A program made the position numbers and the translations under genes. Shown here one piece after another: positions 18,017 to 26,856 of a stretch of DNA of 64,000 nt. Positions within the stretch are counted from its first letter, which is position 1. Every line of letters begins with the position of its first letter. The notes under the pieces were generated by a model. The model ran no database searches. It saw nothing but the letters and a program-made list of their open reading frames with translations, and was not told the DNA's origin. The stretch comes from UBA1479 sp002706405 (GTDB lineage: Bacteria; Pseudomonadota; Alphaproteobacteria; Rhodospirillales; Casp-alpha2), in the NCBI GenBank assembly GCA_963972255.1, contig CAXATO010000011.1:1-64000 (forward strand), read 5' to 3'.

Positions 18017-19051
18017 TCAGAAGATGGCCGACAGGGAGATGGAGCCGAACTGGCTCGGCACCCGTTGGCCTTCGAATTCGCGGGTCCGATAGATCTGCGT
18101 GAACGACAGGCGGGCATAGCCCAGGGTGAATTCGATGCCGCCCTGGAAATCCAGGACGAAGTTGTTCTTGTCGACGCTACGGCTGTCGCCGATGGTGTTG
18201 CCGTCGAGGAAGATGTTGCGCGCCACGGCGCGGCCTTCGACACCAGCGAACAGATTCCAGCCGAACTGCCCTTTGCTGCGTACGATGGCGGCGGCGGGCA
18301 GGGACGGGCGAATGAACGGCGCCCCATAGGTCAGGCCCAGGTTCTGGCCCAGGCGGATGGACGCCCCCACCGATGCCTGGGTCAGCACGTTGCCGAGGGT
18401 AACCCCGGCCGTCGGCATCACATCCAGTTCCAGAAAATGTTGCGGCTCCAGGATCGGCTGGCGCAGACGCGCCTGATAGCTGAGCATGATGCCCGGCTCG
18501 TTATGCAATTGCTTGCCCCAGCCGCGCGGCAGACCGACGCCGATCAGCGAATGCCAGCGCCGCTGGGTGTAGCCGGCCAAGGACGCCGGGCCGACGATGC
18601 CGAGGTCGAGCGACACATTCTGCAACAAGTGGGAATCGGGCTTTTCCACGATGGCGCCGATGGATCCGAACAGCCAGCCCGCATAGGGCCGGTCGGTAGA
18701 GTCAGGGTTCGGGCGGGTGGTGTCCTCGGGCGTGAACATCTGCTGGCCCAAGGCGACAGCGAAGGTCGAGTTGCCGTCCAGGTTGACCCCCGGGATCATG
18801 TCCATGAGGTCCTTGAACCATTCCGGTTCCCACTTGTCCTTGGGCACGAAGGTTACCTGCACGCCCTGGGTGTAATACTGATCCGTGCCGCCGCCGAACA
18901 GATCGTTTTCAACCTGCAGGACGAAGGTGCCGGGGCGTTCGTCGTCGTCGGCCGCCCGCAGGTTGGCGGAGAACAGCAGGGTCGATAGGGCGGTCGTGAT
19001 GCCGACCGCCGCTTTCAACCAAATTCCTGGGAATGTGTTCAAGGTGTTCAT
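18017..19051 (-). CDS. LpxR-like lipid A deacylase family outer membrane protein
   Basis: The 344-residue protein has an N-terminal signal peptide and the N-terminal family signature LQVENDLFGGGTDQYYTQG, followed by alternating strands of a beta-barrel and a terminal Phe (SLSAIF), typical of outer membrane proteins. LpxR removes the 3'-acyloxyacyl group from lipid A, with a calcium-binding active site near the Asn-Asp and Thr-Asp-Tyr region seen here. Activity on lipid A is a family inference. It is divergent from an orphan histidine kinase gene and abuts the convergent CoA transferase gene. Confidence 0.85.
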   Translation of the reverse strand: MNTLNTFPGIWLKAAVGITTALSTLLFSANLRAADDDERPGTFVLQVENDLFGGGTDQYYTQGVQVTFVPKDKWEPEWFKDLMDMIPGVNLDGNSTFAVALGQQMFTPEDTTRPNPDSTDRPYAGWLFGSIGAIVEKPDSHLLQNVSLDLGIVGPASLAGYTQRRWHSLIGVGLPRGWGKQLHNEPGIMLSYQARLRQPILEPQHFLELDVMPTAGVTLGNVLTQASVGASIRLGQNLGLTYGAPFIRPSLPAAAIVRSKGQFGWNLFAGVEGRAVARNIFLDGNTIGDSRSVDKNNFVLDFQGGIEFTLGYARLSFTQIYRTREFEGQRVPSQFGSISLSAIF

Positions 19052-19296
19052 GGGCCGAGACTAGCAGAAATAATATGACAAGATGAGGCTGCGAACTTCC
19101 GGTGCCTCTCTCAATTGCGACATTTCACCGCAAATTGGGCGAGTTGGCATGGTTTTCGCGTAATCACCCCTGAATACGGAGAATTCAGCGCTATGGGGGG
19201 TGTGACGTCAAAATGACATTCATCGGACCTTCGGCGTATTCGTGACCAAGAGCAACCACAAACGGTTTGTGACAGGTTATTCAAAGGAAAGCGCCG

Positions 19297-20727
19297 ATGC
19301 GAATCGATCGTCGGCAAGATGTCATGAACCAGCAGAAAAGCACGGAATTTCTGACCCTTGTTCTCGTCGGCGCGGCACTCCTCATTACCGGGATTTGGGT
19401 GTGGGGCTTGTACCAGATCAATCTTGAAGACCAGCGCGCCTGGCTGCAGCGCATGGCGGCCAGCCAGGTGCGAGTTGTCGAAGCCGTGTCGGGCTTCGAC
19501 GGCGATGAAATTTATGACGACGTCACCGGCCTGCCTTGGCACGAAACCCTCACCAATATTGAAACGGCCTACGACAAGTATGCCCAGTTTGGCGAGACAG
19601 GGGAGTTCGTTTGGGCGCAAAAGAGCGAGGACAAGATCGTCTTCCTGTTCAGGCGCCGGTTCGCCGAGGCTGACGATCCGGTCGCGATTCCCCTGGACAG
19701 CAACCTGGCGGAGCCCATGCGCCTTGCACTGCAGGGACAGACCGGTACCGTCATCGGTCTCGATTATCGGAATGTCGAAGTCCTGGCTGCGTATGAACCC
19801 GTTTCGGGTGTGAACGCCGGCATTGTCGCCAAAGTCGACATGGCTGAAATTCGCCGACCGTTCTTCAAAGTCGCCTTGCTGGGGGGGCTAAGTACGCTGG
19901 TCGTGATTCTGTTCGGCGCCTTCATCACCCAGCGCATCAACGCCCCGACGATCGACGCGCTGAACCGGGCCAAAGATGCGGCAGACCGAGCCAACAAGGC
20001 CAAATCCCAATTTCTGGCCGGGATAAGCCACGACCTTCGCACACCTTTGAACGCCATCCAGGGGTTTGCCCAGATGATCGAAGGTGAGACGCTGGGGCCG
20101 GTGGGAGACGCACGGTACCGGGAATACGCCAAAGACATTCACGACAGCGGAAAACTGCTGGTCAGAATGATCGACGACATTCTCGACCTTTCCAAGGTCG
20201 AGGCAGGGAAATACAAGCTGTCGGAGACGACCGTCGACCCCAGCGAGGTGATCCAGAGGGCCTTCAACATGACGGCGATCATGGCGAAAAGCGCAAATCT
20301 GACCCTGACGGCCGATCTTCAATCGGGGCTGCCGAAGCTGCGTGCGGATGAGATTTCGGTGATCCAGATTTTGAACAACCTGCTGTCCAACGCTGTGAAA
20401 TTTTCCAAACCGGGGGCCGCGATCAAGGTATCGGCCGAGCGTTTGGACGCGGGCGGGATGTCAATTCGTGTCGCGGATACGGGCATCGGCATGTCCCATC
20501 GCGACCTTGTGTTGGGGCTGAACCCCTACGAACAGGCGGACATCGAACACAGCCGCCGCCATGAAGGCACCGGATTGGGGCTGCATATCTGCCAAAAACT
20601 GATGGCTTTGCATGGCGGAGACTTGGATATCGACAGCACGGTCGGCCACGGCACAACGGTCACGATCACCTTCCCTCCGGAACGCCTCATCACGGCTTCT
20701 TCTGAGCAGGCCGCCGCAACGGTTTGA
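19297..20727 (+). CDS. Orphan membrane sensor histidine kinase
   Basis: Two membrane helices (about residues 17-40 and 189-210) enclose a roughly 150-residue periplasmic sensor region. A HisKA domain follows with the phospho-accepting His at residue 245 (GISHDLRTPLN), then an HATPase domain with NNLLSNAVKF, DTGIGM and GTGLGLHIC. No response regulator is encoded nearby, so its partner lies elsewhere. ATG 19297 has GGAAAG before it; ATG 19324 is an alternative. Divergence from the LpxR-like gene hints at envelope sensing, but this is only positional. Confidence 0.88.
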   Translation: MRIDRRQDVMNQQKSTEFLTLVLVGAALLITGIWVWGLYQINLEDQRAWLQRMAASQVRVVEAVSGFDGDEIYDDVTGLPWHETLTNIETAYDKYAQFGETGEFVWAQKSEDKIVFLFRRRFAEADDPVAIPLDSNLAEPMRLALQGQTGTVIGLDYRNVEVLAAYEPVSGVNAGIVAKVDMAEIRRPFFKVALLGGLSTLVVILFGAFITQRINAPTIDALNRAKDAADRANKAKSQFLAGISHDLRTPLNAIQGFAQMIEGETLGPVGDARYREYAKDIHDSGKLLVRMIDDILDLSKVEAGKYKLSETTVDPSEVIQRAFNMTAIMAKSANLTLTADLQSGLPKLRADEISVIQILNNLLSNAVKFSKPGAAIKVSAERLDAGGMSIRVADTGIGMSHRDLVLGLNPYEQADIEHSRRHEGTGLGLHICQKLMALHGGDLDIDSTVGHGTTVTITFPPERLITASSEQAAATV

Positions 20728-20802
20728 ATCCACGACCGGAATGGGCGAGGTTAGCCTCGGCCATGGCGCGCCCGTGGCGACCGGCCGAAAGGAGACCTGC
20801 CC

Positions 20803-21252
20803 GTGGTGGAAATCTATGTCGATGCGGATGCCTGTCCGGTAAAGGATGAGGTGCTGCGCGTGGCGGCCCGTCACGGGCTCAAGACCCGCATGGTGTCGGA
20901 CGGCGGCATCCGCCCGCTGCGCGACCCGACGGTCGAAATCATCATCGTCACCCAGGGGGCCGACGCCGCCGACGATTGGATCGCGGAGCAAATCGCACCC
21001 AACGACATCTGTGTCACCAACGACATTCCCTTGGCCGCGCGCTGCCTGGAAAAAGGCGCGCAGGCGATCAAGCCCACGGGCGATCCGTTCACGACGGACG
21101 GCATCGGCATGGCCCTGGCCAACCGCGAACTGATGCAGACGCTCCGGGAAACCGGGGAAGTCACCGGCGGTCCGCGGCCCTTCGCCAAGACCGACCGCTC
21201 GCGCTTCCTCGACCGGTTGGAGGTCATGGTGCAGGCCGCCAAGCGGCAGTGA
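20803..21252 (+). CDS. yaiI: YaiI/YqxD family protein (UPF0178, DUF188)
   Basis: It is 149 residues and begins VEIYVDADACPVKDEVLRVA, the characteristic acidic metal-site opening of the DUF188 PIN-like fold, with VSDGG and TNDIPLAARCLEKGA further on. The family is widespread but its substrate is not known; a nuclease-type role is suggested by fold. The start is GTG 20803 with AAAGGAGA about seven bases before it. It stands alone between the histidine kinase and the phosphoesterase genes. Confidence 0.9.
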   Translation: MVEIYVDADACPVKDEVLRVAARHGLKTRMVSDGGIRPLRDPTVEIIIVTQGADAADDWIAEQIAPNDICVTNDIPLAARCLEKGAQAIKPTGDPFTTDGIGMALANRELMQTLRETGEVTGGPRPFAKTDRSRFLDRLEVMVQAAKRQ

Positions 21253-21369
21253 CCCGGACTGCTTGAGGACAATCCGTCTTCAGAAATTGGCTCTGGGATG
21301 GAAGCCTTTCCGTTGCCATGATCCGGACCAACACCCGAAGACGGGGGAACGATAGGAGGTTACACAGAT

Positions 21370-23337
21370 ATGACGACGGACACGCTGGGGCAGCGTCTAT
21401 TTACCTATGCGGTCATCACCGACACGCACCTGAACCAGGGCGAGGAAGAGTGCAATTCGCCGTTCGAGGTCAACAAGTTGGCCAACGGCCGCATGCGTCA
21501 TGTGATTCGCGACCTCAACGCGCGCGACGTCGATTTCGTGCTGCACCTGGGCGATCTGCTGCACCCCGTTCCCCACATTCCCCATCTTTATGAGCAGGCG
21601 GCGCAATGCTTCAAGGACCAGGTCAAGGACCTGCGCCACAAGCTCTACGTCATTCCCGGCAACCATGACGTCGGCGACAAGCCCGTCGACTGGTGCCCGG
21701 CGGGCATGGTGCGTGATGAATTCCTGGACCTGTGGGATCAGCATTTCGGCGCCCATTACCAGGCCTTCGATCACGGCAAGGTCCGCTTCATTCTGATCGA
21801 CGCACAGATCATCAATTCGGGCCTGGCCGCGGAAGCGGAACAGAAAGCTTGGCTGGAAGCGGAACTGGCGGCGGCGGACGCCGCGGGCCAGCGCGTCTTC
21901 CTCAACACCCACTACCCGCCCTATCTGACCTATCCGGACGAGGATGAGCATTACGACAATATCGGCGAGCCCGGCCGGTCGTGGCTGCTGGAGCTTATGG
22001 AAAAGCACAAGATCGAGGCCATGTTCGCGGGCCACGTTCATAATTTCTGGTACCACCGCCATGACGCGACGCAGTGCTGGCTGCTGCCGTCCACGGCCTT
22101 CGTCCGTCAGGACTATTCGGAAATGTACCGCGCCGCCCCGCCGCCCGAATTCGAAGCCGGGCGCAACGATTGGAACAAGCTGGGCTATTTCATCGTCCAT
22201 GTGCATGAGAACGGGCACCTGTGCGACATCGTCCGGACCTACGGCACCAGCGTGGAACCGGGTGCCCCGGTGGCGGCCGCACCCGATACCGTGGCGCCGG
22301 TCCACCCGCTGATGAGCCCGGTTACCCGCTTCGGTTTCGACATGCGCCAGAACTGGTTGGAAGTCATCGAGATTCCCCCCTCGGGCGGCCTGGATGAATT
22401 CGACCGCAAGCGCACGCGCAACGACTATGCCCTGATGGCGCTGATGGAAATGGGCGTGCGCCGTCTGCGCATTCCCGCCCGCGACCTGCTCGATCCGGGG
22501 CATCGCGCGCGGCTCGATACGCTCGCCGAACTGGGCTTCCTGTTTACGCTGTTCTCGTTCGATGCGCCGGACGCGGAATTGGCCGCCGCGGTCAAAGAGG
22601 CCAAGGGCCTGATCGACATCTGGGAAGTCGCGCAGAACCTTTCGGACCTGCCCGACGTTGCCGCCGCGGCCGTGCCGGTGGCCCAGGCCGCGGGCATCGA
22701 CCTTTATCTCTCCAAGCTGCGCTCCAAGGACGAGATGGAGAAGGGCGGCGAAAAGTACTACCACATGATCAACCACGGCTTCACTCCGGACGAGGACGAT
22801 CAGATCGCCCGCGCGGCGGCGATTCCGGGGGTGACGGGCATCGTGTTCCGGGTGGCCGGTGAAACCCCGCCGGCAGAGGCAACGGCGGCAGCGCTTAAGG
22901 CAGCGTCCCCCCATGGGCTCAAGGTGTCCCTGCACATTCGCATGTCGATCGGCAGCCCGGGCTCGGCCCAGGCCGATGAGCCTTGGGTCGCGGCACGCAC
23001 GGCGGAGGCCCTGGCCGCCGGTCACGCCAATCCCGATGCCCATGTCTATTGCGACACCTTCTCCGACGTCGACCGCGGCTACTTCGCGCGGCAGGGCGTG
23101 GTCGACCGGCTGTACAACCCGCGCCCGGCCTTCCATGTCCTGCGCCATCTGACCGGCGCCCTGGCGGCGGCGGGCGGCGGCGCCTGGGCGGTCAAGGCCG
23201 GGGATGGAACGGTTACCGGCGGTGACGCGGCGGGATCGGGCACGATCGTTGACCTCGCGACCGGCCAGGTGCGGCCGGGCGGGGCCGATGCCCTGGCCAA
23301 GGCGGCGGGCCCGACCGCCTGGATCGCCGGCAAATGA
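21370..23337 (+). CDS. Metallophosphoesterase fused to a barrel-like C-terminal domain
   Basis: The 655-residue protein has a complete calcineurin-type metallophosphoesterase in residues about 1-270: ITDTHLNQGE, LGDLLH, IPGNHDVGDKP, NTHYPPYL and FAGHVHN supply the metal ligands. Residues about 320-600 form a second domain of repeated helix/strand units (RRLRIPARDL, LYLSKLRSKDEMEKGGEKYY, LKVSLHIRMSIG) that looks like an alpha/beta barrel; I do not recognise it. AGGAGG precedes the ATG. Its stop overlaps the start of a CaiB gene in an ATGA junction, so the two are translationally coupled. The substrate is unknown. Confidence 0.8.
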   Translation: MTTDTLGQRLFTYAVITDTHLNQGEEECNSPFEVNKLANGRMRHVIRDLNARDVDFVLHLGDLLHPVPHIPHLYEQAAQCFKDQVKDLRHKLYVIPGNHDVGDKPVDWCPAGMVRDEFLDLWDQHFGAHYQAFDHGKVRFILIDAQIINSGLAAEAEQKAWLEAELAAADAAGQRVFLNTHYPPYLTYPDEDEHYDNIGEPGRSWLLELMEKHKIEAMFAGHVHNFWYHRHDATQCWLLPSTAFVRQDYSEMYRAAPPPEFEAGRNDWNKLGYFIVHVHENGHLCDIVRTYGTSVEPGAPVAAAPDTVAPVHPLMSPVTRFGFDMRQNWLEVIEIPPSGGLDEFDRKRTRNDYALMALMEMGVRRLRIPARDLLDPGHRARLDTLAELGFLFTLFSFDAPDAELAAAVKEAKGLIDIWEVAQNLSDLPDVAAAAVPVAQAAGIDLYLSKLRSKDEMEKGGEKYYHMINHGFTPDEDDQIARAAAIPGVTGIVFRVAGETPPAEATAAALKAASPHGLKVSLHIRMSIGSPGSAQADEPWVAARTAEALAAGHANPDAHVYCDTFSDVDRGYFARQGVVDRLYNPRPAFHVLRHLTGALAAAGGGAWAVKAGDGTVTGGDAAGSGTIVDLATGQVRPGGADALAKAAGPTAWIAGK

Positions 23338-24578
23338 CCGAAGGTGCTCTGCCGCTCGACGGGGTGCGGGTGCTGGACGCCAGCCACGTTCTGGCGGGGC
23401 CGTTCGCGACCTATCAGCTCTGCCTCATGGGGGCGGACGCGATCCGGGTGGAACGCATCGGCGGCGACGATTTCGTGCGCCGCCATGGCGGCTCGGCGGA
23501 CCTGCGCGCCCAGGGCATGGGCGGGTCCTTCGCGGCCCAGAACGCGGGTAAGGCCTGCATTCTCATGGACCTCAAGGCGCCGGGCGGGCGCGACCTGTTT
23601 CTCAAGCTGGCGGCAACCTGCGACGTGGTCATGGAAAATTACCGCCCCGGCGTCATGGACCGTTTGGGCGTCGGCTATGACGACGTCAAGGCGGTAAAGC
23701 CCGACATCGTCTATTGCTCGCTCACCGGCTATGGGCCCGAGGGGCCGCTTTCCGGCGTGCCCGCCTACGATCATATCGTCCAGGGCATGTCGGGTCTGAT
23801 GAGCATGACCGGAACGGCACAGTCCGGCCCGCAGCGGGTCGGACTGCCGATCACCGATTACATCGCCGGGCTGACGGCGGCGCTGGCGGTTTCGGGTGCC
23901 CTGCACCAATTGCGCCGGACCGGCCAGGGCCAGCATCTTTACGTGCCGATGCTGTCCTCGGTCCTCGCCATGATGGGGTCCTTCGCCATCGACGTGCAGA
24001 CCGACGGCCGCGAACGGGGCTTGATGGGCAACACGCCGTTCAGCGGCAGTCCCTTCGCCGGGCGCTTCGACACGGCCGACGGGCATCTGGTCATCACGGC
24101 CAATACCTCGGCCCAGGCCGTGCGCATGGTGGCCGCACTCGGCCTGGACGATCTGGCGTCGCTGGCCGGCAGCACCGCGCCCGACGCCCTCAACGAAGCC
24201 GACCGCGCCCGGGTGGCGGAAGCGCTCGACCGCGTGTTCCGCACGCGCCCGGCGACCGAATGGGAAACGATCCTGGCCGACGCCGCCGTGCCCGCGGGCA
24301 AGGTGCGGGGGCTCGGGGAAATTCTGGAACACCCGCAGACGGCGGCTTCGGGTTGTCTCGATGATCTGCCCCTGCCGGGCGTTGACACGCCGGTAAAGGT
24401 GCCGGGTCTGGGCTTTACCTCCGACGCCTGGTCGCGCCGCCCCCTGACCCAGCCCGAAGGCGAGGGCGAAAGCACCCGCCGGGTGCTGACGGATCTTGGG
24501 CTGACCGACAAGGAAATTGACGATCTTGCCCGCGCCGGTGCGGTCGCCGGGCCGGACCTGCCGCCCCGTGCAGATTAA
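23334..24578 (+). CDS. CaiB/BaiF CoA transferase
   Basis: A second, separate family III CoA transferase, 414 residues, with LDGVRVLDASHVLAGPFA at the start, DAIRVERIGGDDF, ENYRPGVMDRLG and SLTGYGPEGPLS. The catalytic Asp is expected around residues 165-175 (PITDYIAGLTA). It is coupled by a four-base overlap to the two-domain phosphoesterase and converges with a 3-hydroxyacyl-CoA dehydrogenase, the stops abutting. It may activate an organic acid that the phosphoesterase releases; this is inferred from coupling alone. Confidence 0.9.
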   Translation: MTEGALPLDGVRVLDASHVLAGPFATYQLCLMGADAIRVERIGGDDFVRRHGGSADLRAQGMGGSFAAQNAGKACILMDLKAPGGRDLFLKLAATCDVVMENYRPGVMDRLGVGYDDVKAVKPDIVYCSLTGYGPEGPLSGVPAYDHIVQGMSGLMSMTGTAQSGPQRVGLPITDYIAGLTAALAVSGALHQLRRTGQGQHLYVPMLSSVLAMMGSFAIDVQTDGRERGLMGNTPFSGSPFAGRFDTADGHLVITANTSAQAVRMVAALGLDDLASLAGSTAPDALNEADRARVAEALDRVFRTRPATEWETILADAAVPAGKVRGLGEILEHPQTAASGCLDDLPLPGVDTPVKVPGLGFTSDAWSRRPLTQPEGEGESTRRVLTDLGLTDKEIDDLARAGAVAGPDLPPRAD

Positions 24579-25535
24579 CTAATTCAGCAGCTCCTTGCGC
24601 GCCCGCAGGATGGTCATCACCGCCCGGTCGCGCCAGGCGGCGCGGGCGTCCTTCTGATCCAGCGGCAGGGCGGCGCGCCGTTCCGCCGCGACCGTGGCCA
24701 CCATCTCATCGGTCCAGGGGTCGTTCTGGCCCCGCTCCGCTCCTAGCCGGGCATAGGACGGGCCCATGCGTTTGGCATGGCCTTCGATGCCGCCTTGGGC
24801 GTTCAGGTCGGCGTTCTCGAACGGGCCGGTCACGGCCAGGCGAATGCCCATGCCGTCGCGCACGATGCGGTCGATGTCGCCCGCTGTGGTCACCCCGTCA
24901 CGCACCAGGCAATAGGCTTCGCGCAACAGCGCCCCCTGCAGCCGGTTGAACACGAATCCTTCGACCTCTTTGTTGACCGCGATCGGCGCCATGGCGGCGC
25001 GTTCCAGCAGGGCGTTGCAGCGGGCGATCGCGTCGGGGGAGGTGAAGGGGGCAGGCACGACCTCGACCACCCGGATCAGAAACGGCGGGTTGCCGGGATG
25101 CAGCACCAGGCAGCGTTCGCGGCCCTCGACGTGGTCGAACAGCCGCGACGGTTCGATGAACGAGGTCGAACTGGCGATGGTGCAGGTGGCGGGCGCGATC
25201 TCGGCAATGCGGGCCAGCAGGTCGCGTTTGAGGGCCAGATCCTCGGGGGCGTTTTCCTGCACATGATCGGCGCCGTCCAGTGCTGCGTCCAGTTCCGCCG
25301 CCGGGGTGATGCGGGTCATGATGTCGTCCACGTCGCCGTCGATCAGCCCGTAGGCGGCGAGGTCGTCCAGCCGCGCGCGGGCCATGTCCAAGGCGGCGGG
25401 CAGGCGGGCGGCCTCCGCGTCATACAACCGCACCATCATGCCGGCGCTTGCGAACACCACGGCCCAGGCGGTGCCGATGGTGCCGGCGCCGATCAGGGCG
25501 ATGGTGGGGGCCGGGGAGAAATTTGTGGTCGTCAT
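24579..25535 (-). CDS. 3-hydroxyacyl-CoA dehydrogenase family protein
   Basis: The 318-residue protein has the NAD motif IALIGAGTIGTAWAVVFASAG, an HVQENAPEDLALKRDL segment, TSSTS-like ASSTSF and HPGNPPFLIRVVEVVP, the layout of the short 3-hydroxyacyl-CoA dehydrogenase/lambda-crystallin/carnitine dehydrogenase group. Such enzymes oxidise 3-hydroxy acids or their CoA esters. A GGAG ribosome site lies ahead of the ATG. It is divergent from the TAXI-TRAP operon and may act on something that operon imports. Exact substrate is not determinable. Confidence 0.87.
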   Translation of the reverse strand: MTTTNFSPAPTIALIGAGTIGTAWAVVFASAGMMVRLYDAEAARLPAALDMARARLDDLAAYGLIDGDVDDIMTRITPAAELDAALDGADHVQENAPEDLALKRDLLARIAEIAPATCTIASSTSFIEPSRLFDHVEGRERCLVLHPGNPPFLIRVVEVVPAPFTSPDAIARCNALLERAAMAPIAVNKEVEGFVFNRLQGALLREAYCLVRDGVTTAGDIDRIVRDGMGIRLAVTGPFENADLNAQGGIEGHAKRMGPSYARLGAERGQNDPWTDEMVATVAAERRAALPLDQKDARAAWRDRAVMTILRARKELLN

Positions 25536-25622
25536 CTGTCACTCCGATATGATGGCGCGGACGGGAATTCGGGGGATTACAGGCCTGTTCTGCATAGCGA
25601 AAATCAACAAATATCCTTTGAT

Positions 25623-25651
25623 TTGACGAATGGGTGCTGGGGCACTAACAA
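25623..25651 (+). promoter_or_regulatory. Candidate sigma-70 promoter of the TAXI-TRAP operon
   Basis: TTGACG (25623-25628) and TAACAA (25646-25651) are separated by exactly 17 bases, close to the -35 and -10 consensus. They lie about 105 bases before the TAXI gene, in an AT-rich 220-base gap between divergent genes. An A-rich run at about 25684-25695 lies in the leader. Confidence 0.4.
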
Positions 25652-25755
25652 TTCTGTTCGCTGCAATCTTCGGCCGGGACGCTTAATAAAAAAAAACTTC
25701 GATATTCCTGGAAACATCTGGCTGAAGACATCTTTATCCTTTTGGGAGGACTCCA

Positions 25756-26715
25756 ATGAAGAAATTTGTGAAAGTCGTGTTGCTTGCGGCACCGCTGGTG
25801 ATGGCGGGCCACATTTCGGCCAAGGCCGATGAATTCGTCCGCATCGTTTCCGGCCCGTCCGGCGGCAGCTGGTATCCGCTGGGCGCCAAGATGGCGGAAA
25901 TCTTCGGCAAGATCGGTGGCCTGTCCGTGTCCAACGGCCCGGGCGGCGGCGTCAGCAACGTGCTCGACGTCAACAAGAAAGAAGCGGAACTGGGCTGGAC
26001 CTACGGCCATACCGCGTTCGACGGCTACAAGGGCAATGCCCCGGTCTTCAAGTCGAAGAACCCGAATATCCGCCATATCGCGACCCTGTATCCCGCCGGT
26101 GTGCAGACCGCTGTTCCGGCCAAGTCGAGCATCATGTCCTATGCCGACCTGAAGGATAAGAACCTCAGCCCCGGCAAGCTGAAATGGTCCGGCTATGCTG
26201 CCGCACAGCTGATCTTCGGCAAGTACGGCTTCACCGTCGATGACGTGAAGAAAAACGGCGGCACGGTCCACCACGTCGGGTATTCCGATTCCGTCTCGCT
26301 GATGAAGGACGGCCATATCGACGCCTTCACGGCGGTGACCAGCGTGCCGCAGGCGTCGTTCCTCGATCTGGAATTCTCGCCGGGCATCCGCTTCATCGGC
26401 GTCGACGACAAGATCCTGGCCGACATCCTTTCGGAAAACCCGGGCTACATCAAAATCACCATGACCAAGGAGCACTACAAGAGCATCGAAAAGCCGACGC
26501 CGATCCTGGGTGCGGTGACGATCATGGTGGCCAACAAGGACGTGTCGGAAGACACCGTCTACAAGATGACCAAGGCGCTGTGGGAACATCATAGCGACCT
26601 GGTTCAGGTCAAGAAGGTCTGGAACTCCGTGAAGCTTGAAAATGCGCTTCTCGGTGCGGCGCTTCCGATCCATCCGGGCGCCAAGAAGTACTACGACGAA
26701 AAGGGCGTCAAGTAA
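25756..26715 (+). CDS. TAXI-family TRAP transporter substrate-binding protein
   Basis: The 319-residue protein has a Sec signal peptide (cleavage near ISAKA/DEF) and the TAXI hallmarks RIVSGPSGGSWYPLGAKMAEI and GGGVSNVLDVNKKEAELGW. It binds a solute in the periplasm and delivers it to a TRAP permease, here the next gene. GGGAGGA is well placed before the ATG. TAXI proteins are known for organic acids such as glutamate, 2-oxoglutarate or sulfonated acids; the two dehydrogenases downstream suggest a 2-hydroxy acid. Confidence 0.93.
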   Translation: MKKFVKVVLLAAPLVMAGHISAKADEFVRIVSGPSGGSWYPLGAKMAEIFGKIGGLSVSNGPGGGVSNVLDVNKKEAELGWTYGHTAFDGYKGNAPVFKSKNPNIRHIATLYPAGVQTAVPAKSSIMSYADLKDKNLSPGKLKWSGYAAAQLIFGKYGFTVDDVKKNGGTVHHVGYSDSVSLMKDGHIDAFTAVTSVPQASFLDLEFSPGIRFIGVDDKILADILSENPGYIKITMTKEHYKSIEKPTPILGAVTIMVANKDVSEDTVYKMTKALWEHHSDLVQVKKVWNSVKLENALLGAALPIHPGAKKYYDEKGVK

Positions 26716-26743
26716 CGGCCCCTAGGGGATAGTGAATGTCTTC

Positions 26744-26771
26744 GGCGCGGCGGACTGGTTTCCGCCGCGCC
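26744..26771. other. Strong intercistronic hairpin between binding protein and permease genes
   Basis: GGCGCGGCGGA (26744-26754) pairs perfectly with TCCGCCGCGCC (26761-26771) around a six-base loop. No T-run follows, so it is more likely a partial attenuator or a 3' stabiliser of the binding-protein mRNA than a full terminator. Such hairpins often let binding proteins be made in excess of their permeases. Confidence 0.6.
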
Positions 26772-26856
26772 AGCATTCATCGTTCGGCGAGTCTGCCTGT
26801 CTTCGTTCTTGCTGCGTGGTTTTATCCCCTAAGGCCCGTGCTGATCCGGCACCCCC

